Numbered from the stretch's first letter, positions 26,644-35,380 are shown. The stretch is DNA of 64,000 nucleotides from Aminiphilus circumscriptus DSM 16581 (GCF_000526375.1 NZ_JAFY01000002.1:186001-250000); one strand, 5' to 3'. Numbers and translations are program-made. The notes: generated by a model from the sequence alone, not told the origin.

Positions 26644-27774
26644 TCATCCACCGAGGTTCACGCCGATGAGAGCGCCGATGCCGTAGGTGACCACCGCGGC
26701 GCCCAGGCCAAAGACGATCTGTCGCACTCCCGAGGCGAGAAGGGGCTTTCCCGTGACCAGGGTGATCCCCGCGCCGATGACGAAGAGCCCGAGGGCGGAG
26801 AAGGCCCCGCTGGCCGCCACGGCGACATGCCCCGACAGGAACAGAAAGGGGAGCACCGGCACCGCCGCACCCGCGGCGAAGAGCGCAAACGATGTGAGCG
26901 CCGCCTCCCAGGCGGAGCCGCCCAGTTCCTGGGGGTCGATGCCCAGCTCCTCCCGGGAGAGCGTGTCCAGGGCCCCCTCGGGATCGGCGAGAATGGAGCG
27001 GGCCAACTCCCGGGCCTGGAATTCGGAGAGCCCCTTGGCCTGATAGATCAACGCCAATTCCTCCATCTCCTCCTCGGGAGATTCCTCGAGCTCCTCCTTT
27101 TCGATCTGGATCTGATTCTCGTAGAGTTCCCGGGCACTCTGCACCGAAAGCCACTCTCCGAGGGCCATGGAAATGGCCCCAGCCAAAAGACCGGCCATAC
27201 CCGTGACCAAAATGGCCCGGCCATCCAGGGCGGCTCCCGCGACGCCCATGACGAGGCTCAGGTTCGACACGAGCCCGTCGTTGGCCCCCATGACGGCCGC
27301 CCGGAGCGCGTTGCCCCCCGTGGAGCGGTGACGCCCCTCGAGACGGGCGACGGCGCTGCCCTCCAACCCCCGGGCACTTCCTCTCGAAAGGGAGCGAAAA
27401 ATCCTGGCGTGGGAACGCTCCTCCGCGGCAATGCGGGGGACTTCCGGATCGGGCTGCCCCGCGTACTCTTTTCCCGCGTCCCCCTCCATGGCGGTCACGC
27501 TCTGAAGAATGAGCCCCGTCCCCCAGACCTTCGCGAGCCACCCGAGAAGACGCACGCGCCATCCCGGCGCGAAGGGACGAACCGTCCCGCCGGCCTCTTC
27601 GATCTTCCGGCGCCACGTGTCGGCGTGGCGATCCTCCGTCTCGGCCATCTTTCGGTAGATCCTGGCCAGCTCGGGATGCTCTTCTCTCTCCGCCATGATC
27701 CGATAGAGCATCGCCGCCTCCCGCTCGGACTGCAGGTTTCGCGCATAGCGCCGAAGATCTTCGTTTCCGGTCAT
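26644..27774 (-). CDS. Rubrerythrin-like ferritin domain fused to a VIT1/CCC1-type membrane transporter
   Basis: Protein of 376 residues. Residues 1-140 form a ferritin-like four-helix domain with metal-ligand patterns (SEREAA, ETEDRH at 45-50, EERSH near 117-121). Residues 150-376 form the VIT1/CCC1 membrane domain: NALRAAVMGANDGLVSNLSLVMGVAGA, a cytoplasmic Glu-rich helical loop (EKEELEESPEEEMEELALIYQ) and further helices. Such fusions (MbfA-type) are thought to export or sequester iron or manganese. GGGAGG lies 8 nt before the ATG at 27774. Confidence 0.88.
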   Translation of the reverse strand: MTGNEDLRRYARNLQSEREAAMLYRIMAEREEHPELARIYRKMAETEDRHADTWRRKIEEAGGTVRPFAPGWRVRLLGWLAKVWGTGLILQSVTAMEGDAGKEYAGQPDPEVPRIAAEERSHARIFRSLSRGSARGLEGSAVARLEGRHRSTGGNALRAAVMGANDGLVSNLSLVMGVAGAALDGRAILVTGMAGLLAGAISMALGEWLSVQSARELYENQIQIEKEELEESPEEEMEELALIYQAKGLSEFQARELARSILADPEGALDTLSREELGIDPQELGGSAWEAALTSFALFAAGAAVPVLPFLFLSGHVAVAASGAFSALGLFVIGAGITLVTGKPLLASGVRQIVFGLGAAVVTYGIGALIGVNLGG

Positions 27775-27935
27775 GTCCGTACCTCCCCGTACTGTGGGCG
27801 CACTTCCGGCGCTTCGGCACCGTCGCCCCACTCCAAGTATACGCCACATCCCCCGTGCACTCCCGGAAAAACCGGGAAAAACCGCGGATTCCGAGGAGCC
27901 TTTCGCCTTGTGAAGGCTCTCTCCGAACATCTATA

Positions 27936-28661
27936 ATGAATGACCCTGAAAGCGGACCGGCCCTTTCGGAAACGCCGCAGGATCTCTGCACACGCGGACG
28001 CAGGGGCGCCGTCGTCCTGGAACGCCTGCTCTTTTCCCGTCGGGCTTCCACGAACCCCGTGCTCCTTGAGGAACGCCTCGGCAAGGCCCTCTTCGAGGGA
28101 GACCGGGACACCGCGTCCCGCATCGTCGCGGAAGGGGAGTCCTCGCTGCACCACCTCTTTTCCGCCGCCATCGCCCATTGGCAGATCGATGCGGAAACGC
28201 TCAAACTCCTGCTGGAGCAGGAGATCCGCCGGGAACTCTTCCGCTGGGAGAAGGGGCTTGCCCTTCTCGGCACGGCGGCGCGTCTGGTGCCGCCTCTCGG
28301 GCTTCTGGGAACCGTGCTCGGCATGGTGGAGATCTTCCGGCTTCTTCCCGAGTCCGCCGCGTCGCCCAAGGCGGGCGTCAGCGCCGCCGCCACAGCGGCG
28401 GGCTGGCCCGTCTCCATCGCCGGAGGTGCCACCGCATCCCCCACACATTCCACCGAAACCTCCGGGCCCCTCCGGAGGAGAACGTTCCCTACGAACCACA
28501 CACCGCGGAAGCACTCCCCAGGAGCACGAAAGCGCGGCACGCCCTGCGACGCCACCACCTTCCCAGAGCCGGAAACGCGGCGAGGAGGAAAAACGGCGGT
28601 CCTTCTTCTTTCCGTGGCAAAGGGGAAGGCACAAGTGATTCAGTGGCGGGAAGAACCGTGA
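27936..28661 (+). pseudogene. Degenerate ExbB/TolQ/MotA-like proton-channel gene
   Basis: The first 130-150 residues look like an ExbB/TolQ family protein (LEERLGKALFEGDRDTASRIV, then LGTAARLVPPLGLLGTVLGMVEIF), but the last two membrane helices are missing. After about residue 150 the frame becomes Pro/Arg/Thr-rich and unrelated (RRRTFPTNHTPRKHS). No TolR/ExbD partner follows. The ATG at 27936 has no good ribosome-binding site and lies inside a TATAAT sequence. A deletion joining the 5' part to a neighbouring cupin remnant is the simplest reading; a short functional protein is less likely. Confidence 0.6.
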
Positions 28662-28780
28662 CGCTCGATTCCGGCGACGAACTGTTCATCCCCTCCGGCG
28701 TGGCCCACGGGGGGTGCTGAACCGCTGGGACGAGAACCATCCACGCCTTCGGCGGCAGACGGACCGAGCGGGAGGCCTGA
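28632..28780 (+). pseudogene. Cupin gene remnant with an in-frame TGA
   Basis: One frame reads VTLDSGDELFIPSGVAHGGC, a clear C-terminal cupin motif (GD...IP.G..H), then TGA at 28718-28720, and continues in the same frame as TAGTRTIHAFGGRRTEREA to a stop at 28778-28780. The second block is also cupin-like, so the TGA interrupts one former gene. The N-terminal half is missing and the 5' side overlaps the decayed exbB-like frame. Confidence 0.55.
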
Positions 28781-28800
28781 CCCCCGGCGGAAACCGGGGG
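28781..28800 (-). terminator. Hairpin after the GntR regulator
   Basis: CCCCCGG (28781-28787) pairs with CCGGGGG (28794-28800) immediately beyond the regulator's stop codon. There is no clear T-run, so the terminator call is weak. Confidence 0.4.
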
Positions 28801-28804
28801 CGCG

Positions 28805-29542
28805 TCAGCAGAAGAGCGTCCGATACCTGTCCAGGTGCCTTTCGAGGCAACCGCGGGCAGCCTCCAGGTCCCGCGCCTCGATGTAACGAGTCAGGTTCCG
28901 GTGGCACTCGAGAATCTCCCGTTGATGCAGGAGCGATTCCTCCGCGTCGAGGCTTTGAAAGCGCTCCCCCATGGTCTCCGAAAGGATTCGGTACAGCACC
29001 CGGTAGACCACGGCAACAAGGCCGTTGCGCCCCGCTTCGGCGATGCGCCGATGGAACGCCAGATCCTGGAGAAGAAACGTCTCCCAGTGCCCCAGGCAGC
29101 CCTCCGCGGCGGCGACGATCTCCCGAAAGGCGCGGAGGTCCTCGTCGGTGCGGCGCTCCACACACCAGGCGAGCATGGCCTGTTCGAGGACGATGCGAAA
29201 CTCGTAGATCTCCTTCGCGGAGATCCGCTCCAGATGGAGCATCGTCTCCAGGGGCTCCTCGATGTTCGACGCGGCGAAGTGCTGCACCGTGGCACCGCCG
29301 CCGGGAACGATCCGGACCAGGCCGCTCTGTTCGAGCATGCGCAGCGCCTCCCGCACGGTGGGGCGGCTGCGTTTGAACTGGGTGATGAGGGTCCGCTCCG
29401 AGGGGAGCTTGTCCCCAGCCTTGAACCGGCCATCGAGAATGCTGCGCCGGATCTGTTCGTAAATCGCCTCCGAGGCCTTGACGGTGCACACCGGCTTGAA
29501 CTCCGCGTACCCGGCGCTTTTCCGGATCTTTTCCCCGGACAT
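28805..29542 (-). CDS. GntR-family regulator, PdhR/LldR-like (FadR subfamily)
   Basis: Regulator of 245 residues: winged helix with SERTLITQFKRSRPTVREALRMLEQSGLV, then a helical FCD domain with metal-ligand-like residues (ALAFHRRIAEA, CHRNLTRYIEARD). The RSRPTVREA recognition segment resembles PdhR, LldR and relatives that bind TGGT-N3-ACCA sites. Exactly such a site (AACTGGTAAGACCAGTT) lies in front of iorAB at 48447-48463, making this protein a candidate for its repressor. The ATG at 29542 follows GGGGGGA. It stands alone here. Confidence 0.87.
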   Translation of the reverse strand: MSGEKIRKSAGYAEFKPVCTVKASEAIYEQIRRSILDGRFKAGDKLPSERTLITQFKRSRPTVREALRMLEQSGLVRIVPGGGATVQHFAASNIEEPLETMLHLERISAKEIYEFRIVLEQAMLAWCVERRTDEDLRAFREIVAAAEGCLGHWETFLLQDLAFHRRIAEAGRNGLVAVVYRVLYRILSETMGERFQSLDAEESLLHQREILECHRNLTRYIEARDLEAARGCLERHLDRYRTLFC

Positions 29543-29918
29543 GGAGCCATTCCCCCCATACGATAGCTTTGCCCCGTTCGGCGGAAGACGGTCTCTTTTC
29601 CGTGTGTCCCCCCCGACCTGCGCGCCTCCCGCCTCCCGACAGGAGGCAAAGAGGCCACGCACGACGACGCCTCGCCCCATTCTACAGGGACACCGGAAAG
29701 GCCGCACGCCCTCGTCGTCGTCGCGCAAGAACATTCTTTCTGTCGCTGTCCCGTCGCAACAGAACGTGCCGGATTTGACACAACATGCAGGTTTCGCCAT
29801 TTTGCCCGGAGGTGCGCCGCGCACACCACGGCATCTCCGGCAACTGCACGTAACCGATGCCCGGAGGGTGTCCCCGCCCATCCGTGTCTCATCGGGAGAG
29901 CGTCCCGAAAGGAAGGCG
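29543..29918. other. Intergenic, no gene recognised
   Basis: Upstream region of the PdhR-like regulator. Frames are open but lack ribosome-binding sites and recognisable motifs. No convincing promoter hexamers were found. Confidence 0.45.
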
Positions 29919-29946
29919 AAGCCCCTTCGGAAATCCAAAGGGGCTT
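29919..29946 (-). terminator. Hairpin after the sulfonate-type ABC operon
   Basis: AAGCCCCTT (29919-29927) pairs with AAGGGGCTT (29938-29946); three more pairs with one mismatch extend the stem inward. It lies about 55 nt beyond the last gene. The T-run is poor. Confidence 0.5.
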
Positions 29947-30001
29947 GCACGTCTCTCATCTGCGCCGGTCTGCCGCATTCCCGAAACGTCCCGCTCTCTC
30001 C

Positions 30002-31120
30002 TTACAGCATCGCCTCGTAGGCCTCTTCGGCCGTCAGGAGATCCTTGGAGAAGGCGATGCGTTCCCGCTCGATCTCCCGTTTTTCGTCGTCGTCGAGGCC
30101 CCGGCTGTCGCGCAGGCGGCACAGCTCGAAGTAGCGTTTGGGGTCGAGAGCCTTCTTCAGGATGAACCGCCCCTTTCGCGTCCCCACCGCAATGTCGAAG
30201 AGGAAGGAACCGCCCGTCTGCCCCTCGGGAGCGACCACCTGTCCCTCGCCGAGCCGCTCGTCGATCTCCAGGCGGCCCCCGCTGGCGGCGCGGGTGACCA
30301 TTTCGAGCCCGTCCACGATCCCCTTCCCGAAGATGCCGCAGCGGATCGACAGGTCCTTCCGCTCGGGCATTCCCTCCCGGGCCAGAAGCGGAAGAGCCTG
30401 CCGCAGCAGCATGTAGGCCGCGGCGACGCCGCATTCGGATTGCCGCCCCGCGTAGCGCAGCATCGCTCCGTAGGTGATCGAAAGAGGCAGCCCGTTGTCC
30501 GCCACGGCAAGAGGAGGCAGCGCGTCCTCGGCGGAGAGATCCGCCGGCGAATCGTCTTCGCCCTCCGCCGACATGCGCGGCAAAGGCGAGAGGTGGTGGC
30601 AGTCGAAAAGGTCCTCCGGCTTCGAGGCAAGGAGCGCCGCGCCCACCGCCCTGCGAAGCGCCATCAGGCGCTCCCGCTCCGCTCCCTGGAGAGGCGAGCG
30701 GGCGTTCGCCTCCGAGAGCGTGTAGAATTCGTCCGGAACGAGCCCGTGCTTCAGCGAGAAGAGGACGATGCCGCCCGCAGCGTGCAGCTCGAAGAAAAAA
30801 TACCCCCGATTCGGAGAGGCGGGAGGGTTGCCCAGCATCGGCATGCCGTCGAGCAGATGAAACGCCTTCCGCGAGGAGGCCCTTGTCGCCATCTCCACCG
30901 CGTCGAAGAACCCGATGCCGGGAAAGGGCGTCTTCAGCAAAACATCCTCCCGGCGCACCACACCTCCCCCCGCAAGTGCGGGCAGGGCGAAACGGAGCGC
31001 CTGCCACGCAAGCGCCACACCACCCGGATACTCGCTGCCGTGGTACATGGAGAGATGTTCGTGCGAAAGGGACAGCATGTCCTTTCCGTCGCGGACGAGA
31101 AGATGCTCCCGGCTGTTCAC
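30002..31120 (-). CDS. Hypothetical protein with internal duplication, distantly FmdE-like
   Basis: Cytoplasmic protein of 372 residues made of two related halves. The first has SMYHGSEYPGGVALAWQALRFALPAL and GIGFFDAVEMATRAS (about residues 24-82); the second has ITYGAMLRYAGRQSECGVAAAYMLLRQALPLL and GIFGKGIVDGLEMVTRAAS (about 205-280). The H-G-x-x-x-P-G pattern in half one resembles the FmdE domain, but the usual cysteines are not evident. The GTG start at 31120 overlaps the binding-protein stop (GTGA), so it is translationally tied to the transporter and probably handles the imported compound. FmdE kinship is a weak guess. Confidence 0.6.
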   Translation of the reverse strand: MNSREHLLVRDGKDMLSLSHEHLSMYHGSEYPGGVALAWQALRFALPALAGGGVVRREDVLLKTPFPGIGFFDAVEMATRASSRKAFHLLDGMPMLGNPPASPNRGYFFFELHAAGGIVLFSLKHGLVPDEFYTLSEANARSPLQGAERERLMALRRAVGAALLASKPEDLFDCHHLSPLPRMSAEGEDDSPADLSAEDALPPLAVADNGLPLSITYGAMLRYAGRQSECGVAAAYMLLRQALPLLAREGMPERKDLSIRCGIFGKGIVDGLEMVTRAASGGRLEIDERLGEGQVVAPEGQTGGSFLFDIAVGTRKGRFILKKALDPKRYFELCRLRDSRGLDDDEKREIERERIAFSKDLLTAEEAYEAML

Positions 31121-32067
31121 GGTTTCACGACCTCGATGAGCGATTCCACGTCGATTGTCTTCGTGATCAACCCGGCTTCCAGCAGAAAATCCTGCGTGCG
31201 CTTCAGTTCCTCGATGTCCGAGGGACGAATCTCCGGATCAAAGTCGTACAGGGGGGCCATCTCGCGCACCTGCTCGACGGAGAGCCCCGTTTCCTCGGCG
31301 GTGAGGCAGAAGGCCTCCTCGGGATCCGCCTTCATGAACGCGACGCTCGCACGACGGACCTTGTCGAAGGAGCGCACAATCTCCGGATGCGTGCGCAGCA
31401 GCTCCCCGCGCACCGCGACCACGGTGGTGGCATCGACAAGCCCTTCCCCGTCAAAGAGGATGCGTGCCCCCTTGCTCAACGCATCCGCCACAGACGGCCC
31501 CGCGGCCAGCGCGCCGTCCACCGAGCCGCCGAAGAGGGCGGCGACCCCGTGGGGGATGCCCATTTCAATGTGCTGCACGTCGTCGTAGGCCATTCCCTCT
31601 TTCTTGAGCGCCGCAGCCAGAAGCTGATGCAGCACCGTCCCCTTGGGACCGGCGATCTTCTTGCCCTTCAGATCGGCGAGGGATTTCACACCCGGGTCGC
31701 TGACGAGCAGCGTGAACGCCTTCGGCGAGCGTCCGTAAATGCCGATGATTCTGATGTCGAGCCCCTGAGAGGCCGCGATGAGCACCGACGTCCCCCCGAC
31801 GCAGTTGGCGAAGTCCACGGAACCCGCCGCCATCGCCTGCGTCTGCTTCGGCCCCGCCGTGATCTCGGGATGCCCGACGGTGATCCCCTGGGGCCCGAAC
31901 TCCTTCTCGAACAGCTCCATGCGCTTCTGCACGATGGAGGGAATATTCAAAGGCGCCTTGACGTAGGTGATGTCGAGCTCCCGGATCTCCGCCGATGCCG
32001 AAGAAAGAGCCGCCCCGGATGCAACGAGCAGCGCAAGGACCGTTATCGCAAGGATCATTCTTTTCAC
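31117..32067 (-). CDS. ABC transporter substrate-binding protein (SsuA/TauA/NMT1 type)
   Basis: Periplasmic binding protein of 316 residues with signal peptide (MKRMILAITVLALLVASGAALSSASA). The fold is that of sulfonate, taurine, nitrate or thiamine-precursor binders: VGHPEITAGPKQTQAMAAGSVDFANC, then SLADLKGKKIAGPKGTVLHQLL. The GTG start at 32067 has AGGAGG at about 8 nt. It sits behind the permease and ATPase genes. The ligand is not predictable; the following duplicated-domain protein suggests something other than a simple sulfonate. Confidence 0.88.
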   Translation of the reverse strand: MKRMILAITVLALLVASGAALSSASAEIRELDITYVKAPLNIPSIVQKRMELFEKEFGPQGITVGHPEITAGPKQTQAMAAGSVDFANCVGGTSVLIAASQGLDIRIIGIYGRSPKAFTLLVSDPGVKSLADLKGKKIAGPKGTVLHQLLAAALKKEGMAYDDVQHIEMGIPHGVAALFGGSVDGALAAGPSVADALSKGARILFDGEGLVDATTVVAVRGELLRTHPEIVRSFDKVRRASVAFMKADPEEAFCLTAEETGLSVEQVREMAPLYDFDPEIRPSDIEELKRTQDFLLEAGLITKTIDVESLIEVVKP

Positions 32068-32119
32068 CGTGCTTCCTCCTTCTATGTTCTTCTGCGTGCG
32101 TTCTTATGTTTGCTTTCTC

Positions 32120-32884
32120 TTATACTTCTGCTGCTTTTTCTTTCGCATGATGCGCTCCGCAACACGTTCCGTTGCCGATCGCGTCGAGAATCTCCCTTTT
32201 CAGTCCGCTCATCGACGCAATGTCCCGCGGATAGTCGTCCTCAACATCGAAGATCCGTACCACCTCCCCTCTGTCCATCACGTGGATTCGCTGTCCGAGA
32301 CAGAGCGCCTCGTCCACGTCGTGCGTCACGAAAAGGACGGTTTTCCGCCGCTCCTGCCAGAGATGCAGCAGATCGTCCCTCAGCGCGGCACGGGTAAAGT
32401 AATCCAGTGCGGAGAAGGGTTCATCCATCAGGATGATGTCCGGATCATAGAGCAACGTTCTGCCGAGGGAAGCCCTCTGGGCCATGCCGCCGGAGATTCG
32501 ATTCGGGTGCGCACGGCGGAAGGCGGTCAGACCGAGGCTCTCGATCAGGGCCGAGAGCGTTTCCTCGGTCGGTCTTTTCCCCATACTCCGGTACGAAAAG
32601 GCAATGTTCTCCTCCACCGTCAGCCACGGAAAAAGGCGCGGCTCCTGAAAGACAATCCCCGTCCTGAGCGGTGCGCCGCCCCCGCGAACACCCACCGTTC
32701 CTTCCGTGGGCTCTTCCAGCCCGGCGATGAGCCGCAGCAGCGTCGTCTTGCCGCAACCGCTCTTTCCGACGAAGACGGCGAACATCCCCGCGGGAATCGA
32801 GAGCGTGATACCCTTCAGCGCGGAAAAGCGGCCTCCGTCGAACAGAAATTCCTTTCGGAGATTCCGGATGTCAAGGGCGTCCAT
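32120..32884 (-). CDS. ABC transporter ATPase (SsuB/TauB-like)
   Basis: ATPase of 254 residues: Walker A GKSGCGKTT, signature ISGGMAQR, Walker B IILMDEPFSALD, switch THD. The ATG at 32884 overlaps the permease gene by 14 nt, with AGGAGG upstream. It energises uptake of the ligand captured by the binding protein that follows. Confidence 0.92.
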   Translation of the reverse strand: MDALDIRNLRKEFLFDGGRFSALKGITLSIPAGMFAVFVGKSGCGKTTLLRLIAGLEEPTEGTVGVRGGGAPLRTGIVFQEPRLFPWLTVEENIAFSYRSMGKRPTEETLSALIESLGLTAFRRAHPNRISGGMAQRASLGRTLLYDPDIILMDEPFSALDYFTRAALRDDLLHLWQERRKTVLFVTHDVDEALCLGQRIHVMDRGEVVRIFDVEDDYPRDIASMSGLKREILDAIGNGTCCGAHHAKEKAAEV

Positions 32885-33638
32885 GAACGTCGTCCTCCTG
32901 AAACGCCCAGGGCGCTATCCGACTGCTCACCTTCAGAACGAGAGCGTCGAGAAGACTCCCCAGGATGCCGATGGCAAGGATGCCGACGATGACGGTATCC
33001 GAACGGGAGAGCATTTCCGCATCGTGGATCATGTAGCCGAGGCCCGATGCCGCCGCCACGAGTTCCGCGCCGATGAGCGCCCGGAAACCGAACCCGAGGG
33101 CGAGGCGCATTCCCGTGAGCACGTGGGGAAAGATCGACGGAAGAAGAATCGTGCGGAAAATCGCCCCCCGGGAGAGGCCGAAGGAGCGTCCCACCTCGAT
33201 GAGCTTTCTGTCGCAGGCCGCGACGCCACCGAGCGTGTTCAGAAAAACCGGAAAGAAGGAGGCCAGGATGATCACGGCGATCTTGGACGCCTCGCCGATT
33301 CCCAGCCACAGGATGAGAAGCGGGATGAGCGCCAGCGGCGGCGTGTGTCGGAAGAAGTCCAGAATCGGAAAAAAAGGAGCGCATCCTCGCGGAAAGAGAC
33401 CGAAGAACACCCCCAGAGGAAACCCAGCGGCAAAGGCGAGCCCCGTGCCGACAAGCACGCGCCCGAGACTGGCCTGAAGATGCCTGAAGAGCGTTCCGTT
33501 CAGCAGCAGCGTGCAAAACGTCTCGCCCACCGCCTGGGGAGAGGGGAGAAGAAACGCATTCCACCAGCCGAAGACGGAGCCTGCCTGCCACAGAAGAAGC
33601 AGAAGAAGAGAGGGCAGAAAAAACGAGAGGCGACGCAC
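32871..33638 (-). CDS. ABC transporter permease (SsuC/TauC-like)
   Basis: Inner-membrane permease of 255 residues with about six helices and the EAA loop (EVGRSFGLSRGAIFRTILLPSIFPHVLTGMRLALG) typical of the SsuC/TauC group. The GTG start at 33638 follows AGGAGG at 8 nt. It is the first gene of a four-gene operon and lies just downstream of a promoter with an inverted-repeat operator. Confidence 0.92.
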   Translation of the reverse strand: MRRLSFFLPSLLLLLLWQAGSVFGWWNAFLLPSPQAVGETFCTLLLNGTLFRHLQASLGRVLVGTGLAFAAGFPLGVFFGLFPRGCAPFFPILDFFRHTPPLALIPLLILWLGIGEASKIAVIILASFFPVFLNTLGGVAACDRKLIEVGRSFGLSRGAIFRTILLPSIFPHVLTGMRLALGFGFRALIGAELVAAASGLGYMIHDAEMLSRSDTVIVGILAIGILGSLLDALVLKVSSRIAPWAFQEDDVHGRP

Positions 33639-33652
33639 AAGAGGACCTCCTG

Positions 33653-33670
33653 AGTTAGCGTGCTCTAACT
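33653..33670. promoter_or_regulatory. Inverted-repeat operator in the ABC operon leader
   Basis: AGTTAG (33653-33658) and CTAACT (33665-33670) flank a 6-bp centre. On the minus strand it covers about +6 to +23 of the predicted transcript, a position for repression. The regulator is unknown. Confidence 0.5.
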
Positions 33671-33682
33671 TAAACGAAGGCC

Positions 33683-33711
33683 AGCGTACGCTCTCCCCGG
33701 TTTTCTGTCAA
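33683..33711 (-). promoter_or_regulatory. Promoter of the SsuCBA-type operon
   Basis: TTGACA (33706-33711) and TACGCT (33683-33688) on the minus strand are 17 bp apart. The element lies 55 bp from the left end of IS-A copy 1, so the insertion left it intact. Confidence 0.55.
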
Positions 33712-33837
33712 GGCCCTTTTTTCACAAGTGTGATCGGACAGGGAAATGTCATCCTGATCTTACCCTGACATGCTCCCCTAAAATAGGACCACTGGAAGAG
33801 TTAGAGAGTCCCACAACCAGGAGGTGCCAAAGGGAGC

Positions 33838-34104
33838 ATGAAACAACGGTTCAGCGATGAGCAGATAGTCGCAATCCTGCGTGAAGGTGAGGGTGGATCC
33901 GATTCCATTCGCGACGTATGCAGAAAGCATGCCATTACGGAAACGACCTTTTACCGATGGCGGCGCCGCTTTGGAGCCATGTCGAAGCCTGAGGTTCGCC
34001 GCCTGCGCGAGCTTGAACGGGAAAATGAGCGCCTCAAGCGCATGATGGCCGAACGGGATATCGAGCTGGACATCATCAAGGAATTTCTAGCAAAAAACTC
34101 CTGA
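33838..34104 (+). CDS. IS3-family OrfA (IS-A copy 1)
   Basis: DNA-binding subunit of the transposase, 88 residues: helix-turn-helix (DEQIVAILREGEGGSDSIRDVCRKHAITETTFYRW) followed by a leucine-zipper-like helix (RRLRELERENERLKRMM). AGGAGG lies upstream. Near its end an A-run (GCAAAAAACTCC) could allow -1 frameshifting to give an OrfAB fusion. Confidence 0.92.
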   Translation: MKQRFSDEQIVAILREGEGGSDSIRDVCRKHAITETTFYRWRRRFGAMSKPEVRRLRELERENERLKRMMAERDIELDIIKEFLAKNS

Positions 34105-34127
34105 CGGCACAGCAACGAAGGAGAGCC

Positions 34128-35009
34128 GTGACGTTCTGCATGTCGCGAGGGCTTTCGGAACGTCGTAGCTGTGCCATCGCCCGGATCAGTCGTTCCAGCT
34201 ACCGTTACATACCCGATCCCGATCGGGACGAGCAACTGACGAGCGAAATCAAGCAGATCGCAAAAGAGTACCGGCGTTACGGATACCGCCGCGTGTGGGC
34301 TTTGCTCCGACGCAGGAAGCGGTATGTCAACCACAAACGCGTGTATCGACTGTGGAAAAGCGCCGGGTTGTGCCTGCCGTCGTGCAAACGGCGCAAACCA
34401 GCCCCGAAAAGGGGGTACATCCCCATGGCGGCGCTCCATCCGAATCATGTCTGGACCTATGATTTCATGGAAGACAGGACTGCGAACGGCCGAAAGATCC
34501 GGATACTCAACGTCGTCGACGAGTTCACGCGCGTCTGCCTCGCATGTGAAGTCGCCCGCCGGTTCGACGCAAGGGCAGTGATTGCCGTTCTCGAAGAACT
34601 TTTTGCTCGAAACGGGATGCCGGAATATCTGCGTTCCGATAACGGCCCCGAGTTCATTGCCAAGGATTTGAAAAGCCGGCTTGCTTCCCGAAACGTCCGG
34701 CCGTACTACATCGCCCCGGGCTCCCCATGGCAAAACGCATATGTAGAGAGCTTCAACGGCAAGCTTCGGGAAGAATGTCTGAATCTTGAAATCTTCGCAT
34801 CACTGCTGGAAGCACAGGTGATCATCGAAAGCTGGCGCGTTTACTACAACGAGGCGCGACCTCACCAAAGCCTCGAGTACAAAACACCCTGTGAATTCCT
34901 CGAAATCTATCGGCAAGGAGTTGATGGCATGAACGACAAAGTGCGAAAAGATCTCTCGGAAGGGGAGCCCCTTGTCACCGGAGTGCTCGCCCAGAGAGTA
35001 CCGTCGTGA
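34128..35009 (+). CDS. IS3-family OrfB transposase (IS-A copy 1)
   Basis: Catalytic subunit of 293 residues with an integrase core. The DDE residues are visible in WTYDFMED, LRSDNGPEF and ESFNGKLREE. A GTG start at 34128 with AAGGAGAG is possible; alternatively the frame is entered by -1 shift from orfA. It appears intact and differs from the copy 2 protein by at least one residue near the C-terminus (Gly versus Glu in VT-VLAQ). Confidence 0.92.
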   Translation: MTFCMSRGLSERRSCAIARISRSSYRYIPDPDRDEQLTSEIKQIAKEYRRYGYRRVWALLRRRKRYVNHKRVYRLWKSAGLCLPSCKRRKPAPKRGYIPMAALHPNHVWTYDFMEDRTANGRKIRILNVVDEFTRVCLACEVARRFDARAVIAVLEELFARNGMPEYLRSDNGPEFIAKDLKSRLASRNVRPYYIAPGSPWQNAYVESFNGKLREECLNLEIFASLLEAQVIIESWRVYYNEARPHQSLEYKTPCEFLEIYRQGVDGMNDKVRKDLSEGEPLVTGVLAQRVPS

Positions 35010-35078
35010 CGTAGGGCTGATTTTCCGGGAGCTGTCGATACTAACTTTCCTCGTGGTACTCAATTTGGGGGCTGGTCA

Positions 35079-35380
35079 CGAAGCGCGAGGGAATGCATCG
35101 TTGACACTCGAACCTGCGCCGCAGCATTTGCATAGGGGAGAGTGCTGCAGAAAACCCGGATACGTTCAGTCAGCTCGGCACACGTAGCCCGAGTGAATGA
35201 TATAACATAGACATTGCTGGGAGTCGCTCCATTGGTCAGAAGATCAGCTACCCGCTTTTCAATCGTATGAGATTTGCCTGTGCCCGGGCCGGCAACAAGC
35301 CGCACCTGTGGCGCACCATCTCTGGCAGCGGCCCACTGGCGTTGCTCAGCTTGTGCTTTTTGTGCAGCGGTTATCGGCAT
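35079..35380 (-). pseudogene. UvrD/PcrA-like helicase, N-terminal fragment cut by IS-A
   Basis: About 100 residues remain of a superfamily 1 helicase: AAQKAQAEQRQWAAARDG, Walker A GPGTGKS (about 31-37), motif Ia-like SFTRATCAELTERI, and STMHSLALR. The frame then runs into the right end of IS-A copy 1 and stops within a few codons. Everything from the Walker B motif onward is lost and is not found on the other side of the element. The gene follows the MBL-fold gene by 61 bp on the same strand, so the two once formed a unit. Confidence 0.82.

Larger units (their letters stand above)
33766..35078 (+). mobile_element. IS3-family (IS407-like) element, IS-A copy 1
   Basis: Complete element of 1313 bp bounded by related inverted ends (TGACATGCTCCCC at left; right end ...GGGGCTGGTCA, whose complement begins TGACCAGCCCCC). 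The ends were confirmed by comparison with copy 2. It carries orfA and orfB. No target-site duplication is visible: the four flanking bases are ACCC and CGAA. The left flank is the ABC operon promoter region; the right flank is a truncated helicase gene, so a deletion or rearrangement followed insertion. Confidence 0.9.

Noticed and set aside
28632-28780. Selenoprotein cupin using the in-frame TGA
   Set aside because: The N-terminal half of the gene is missing and no selenocysteine insertion element was recognised; a decayed gene is simpler.
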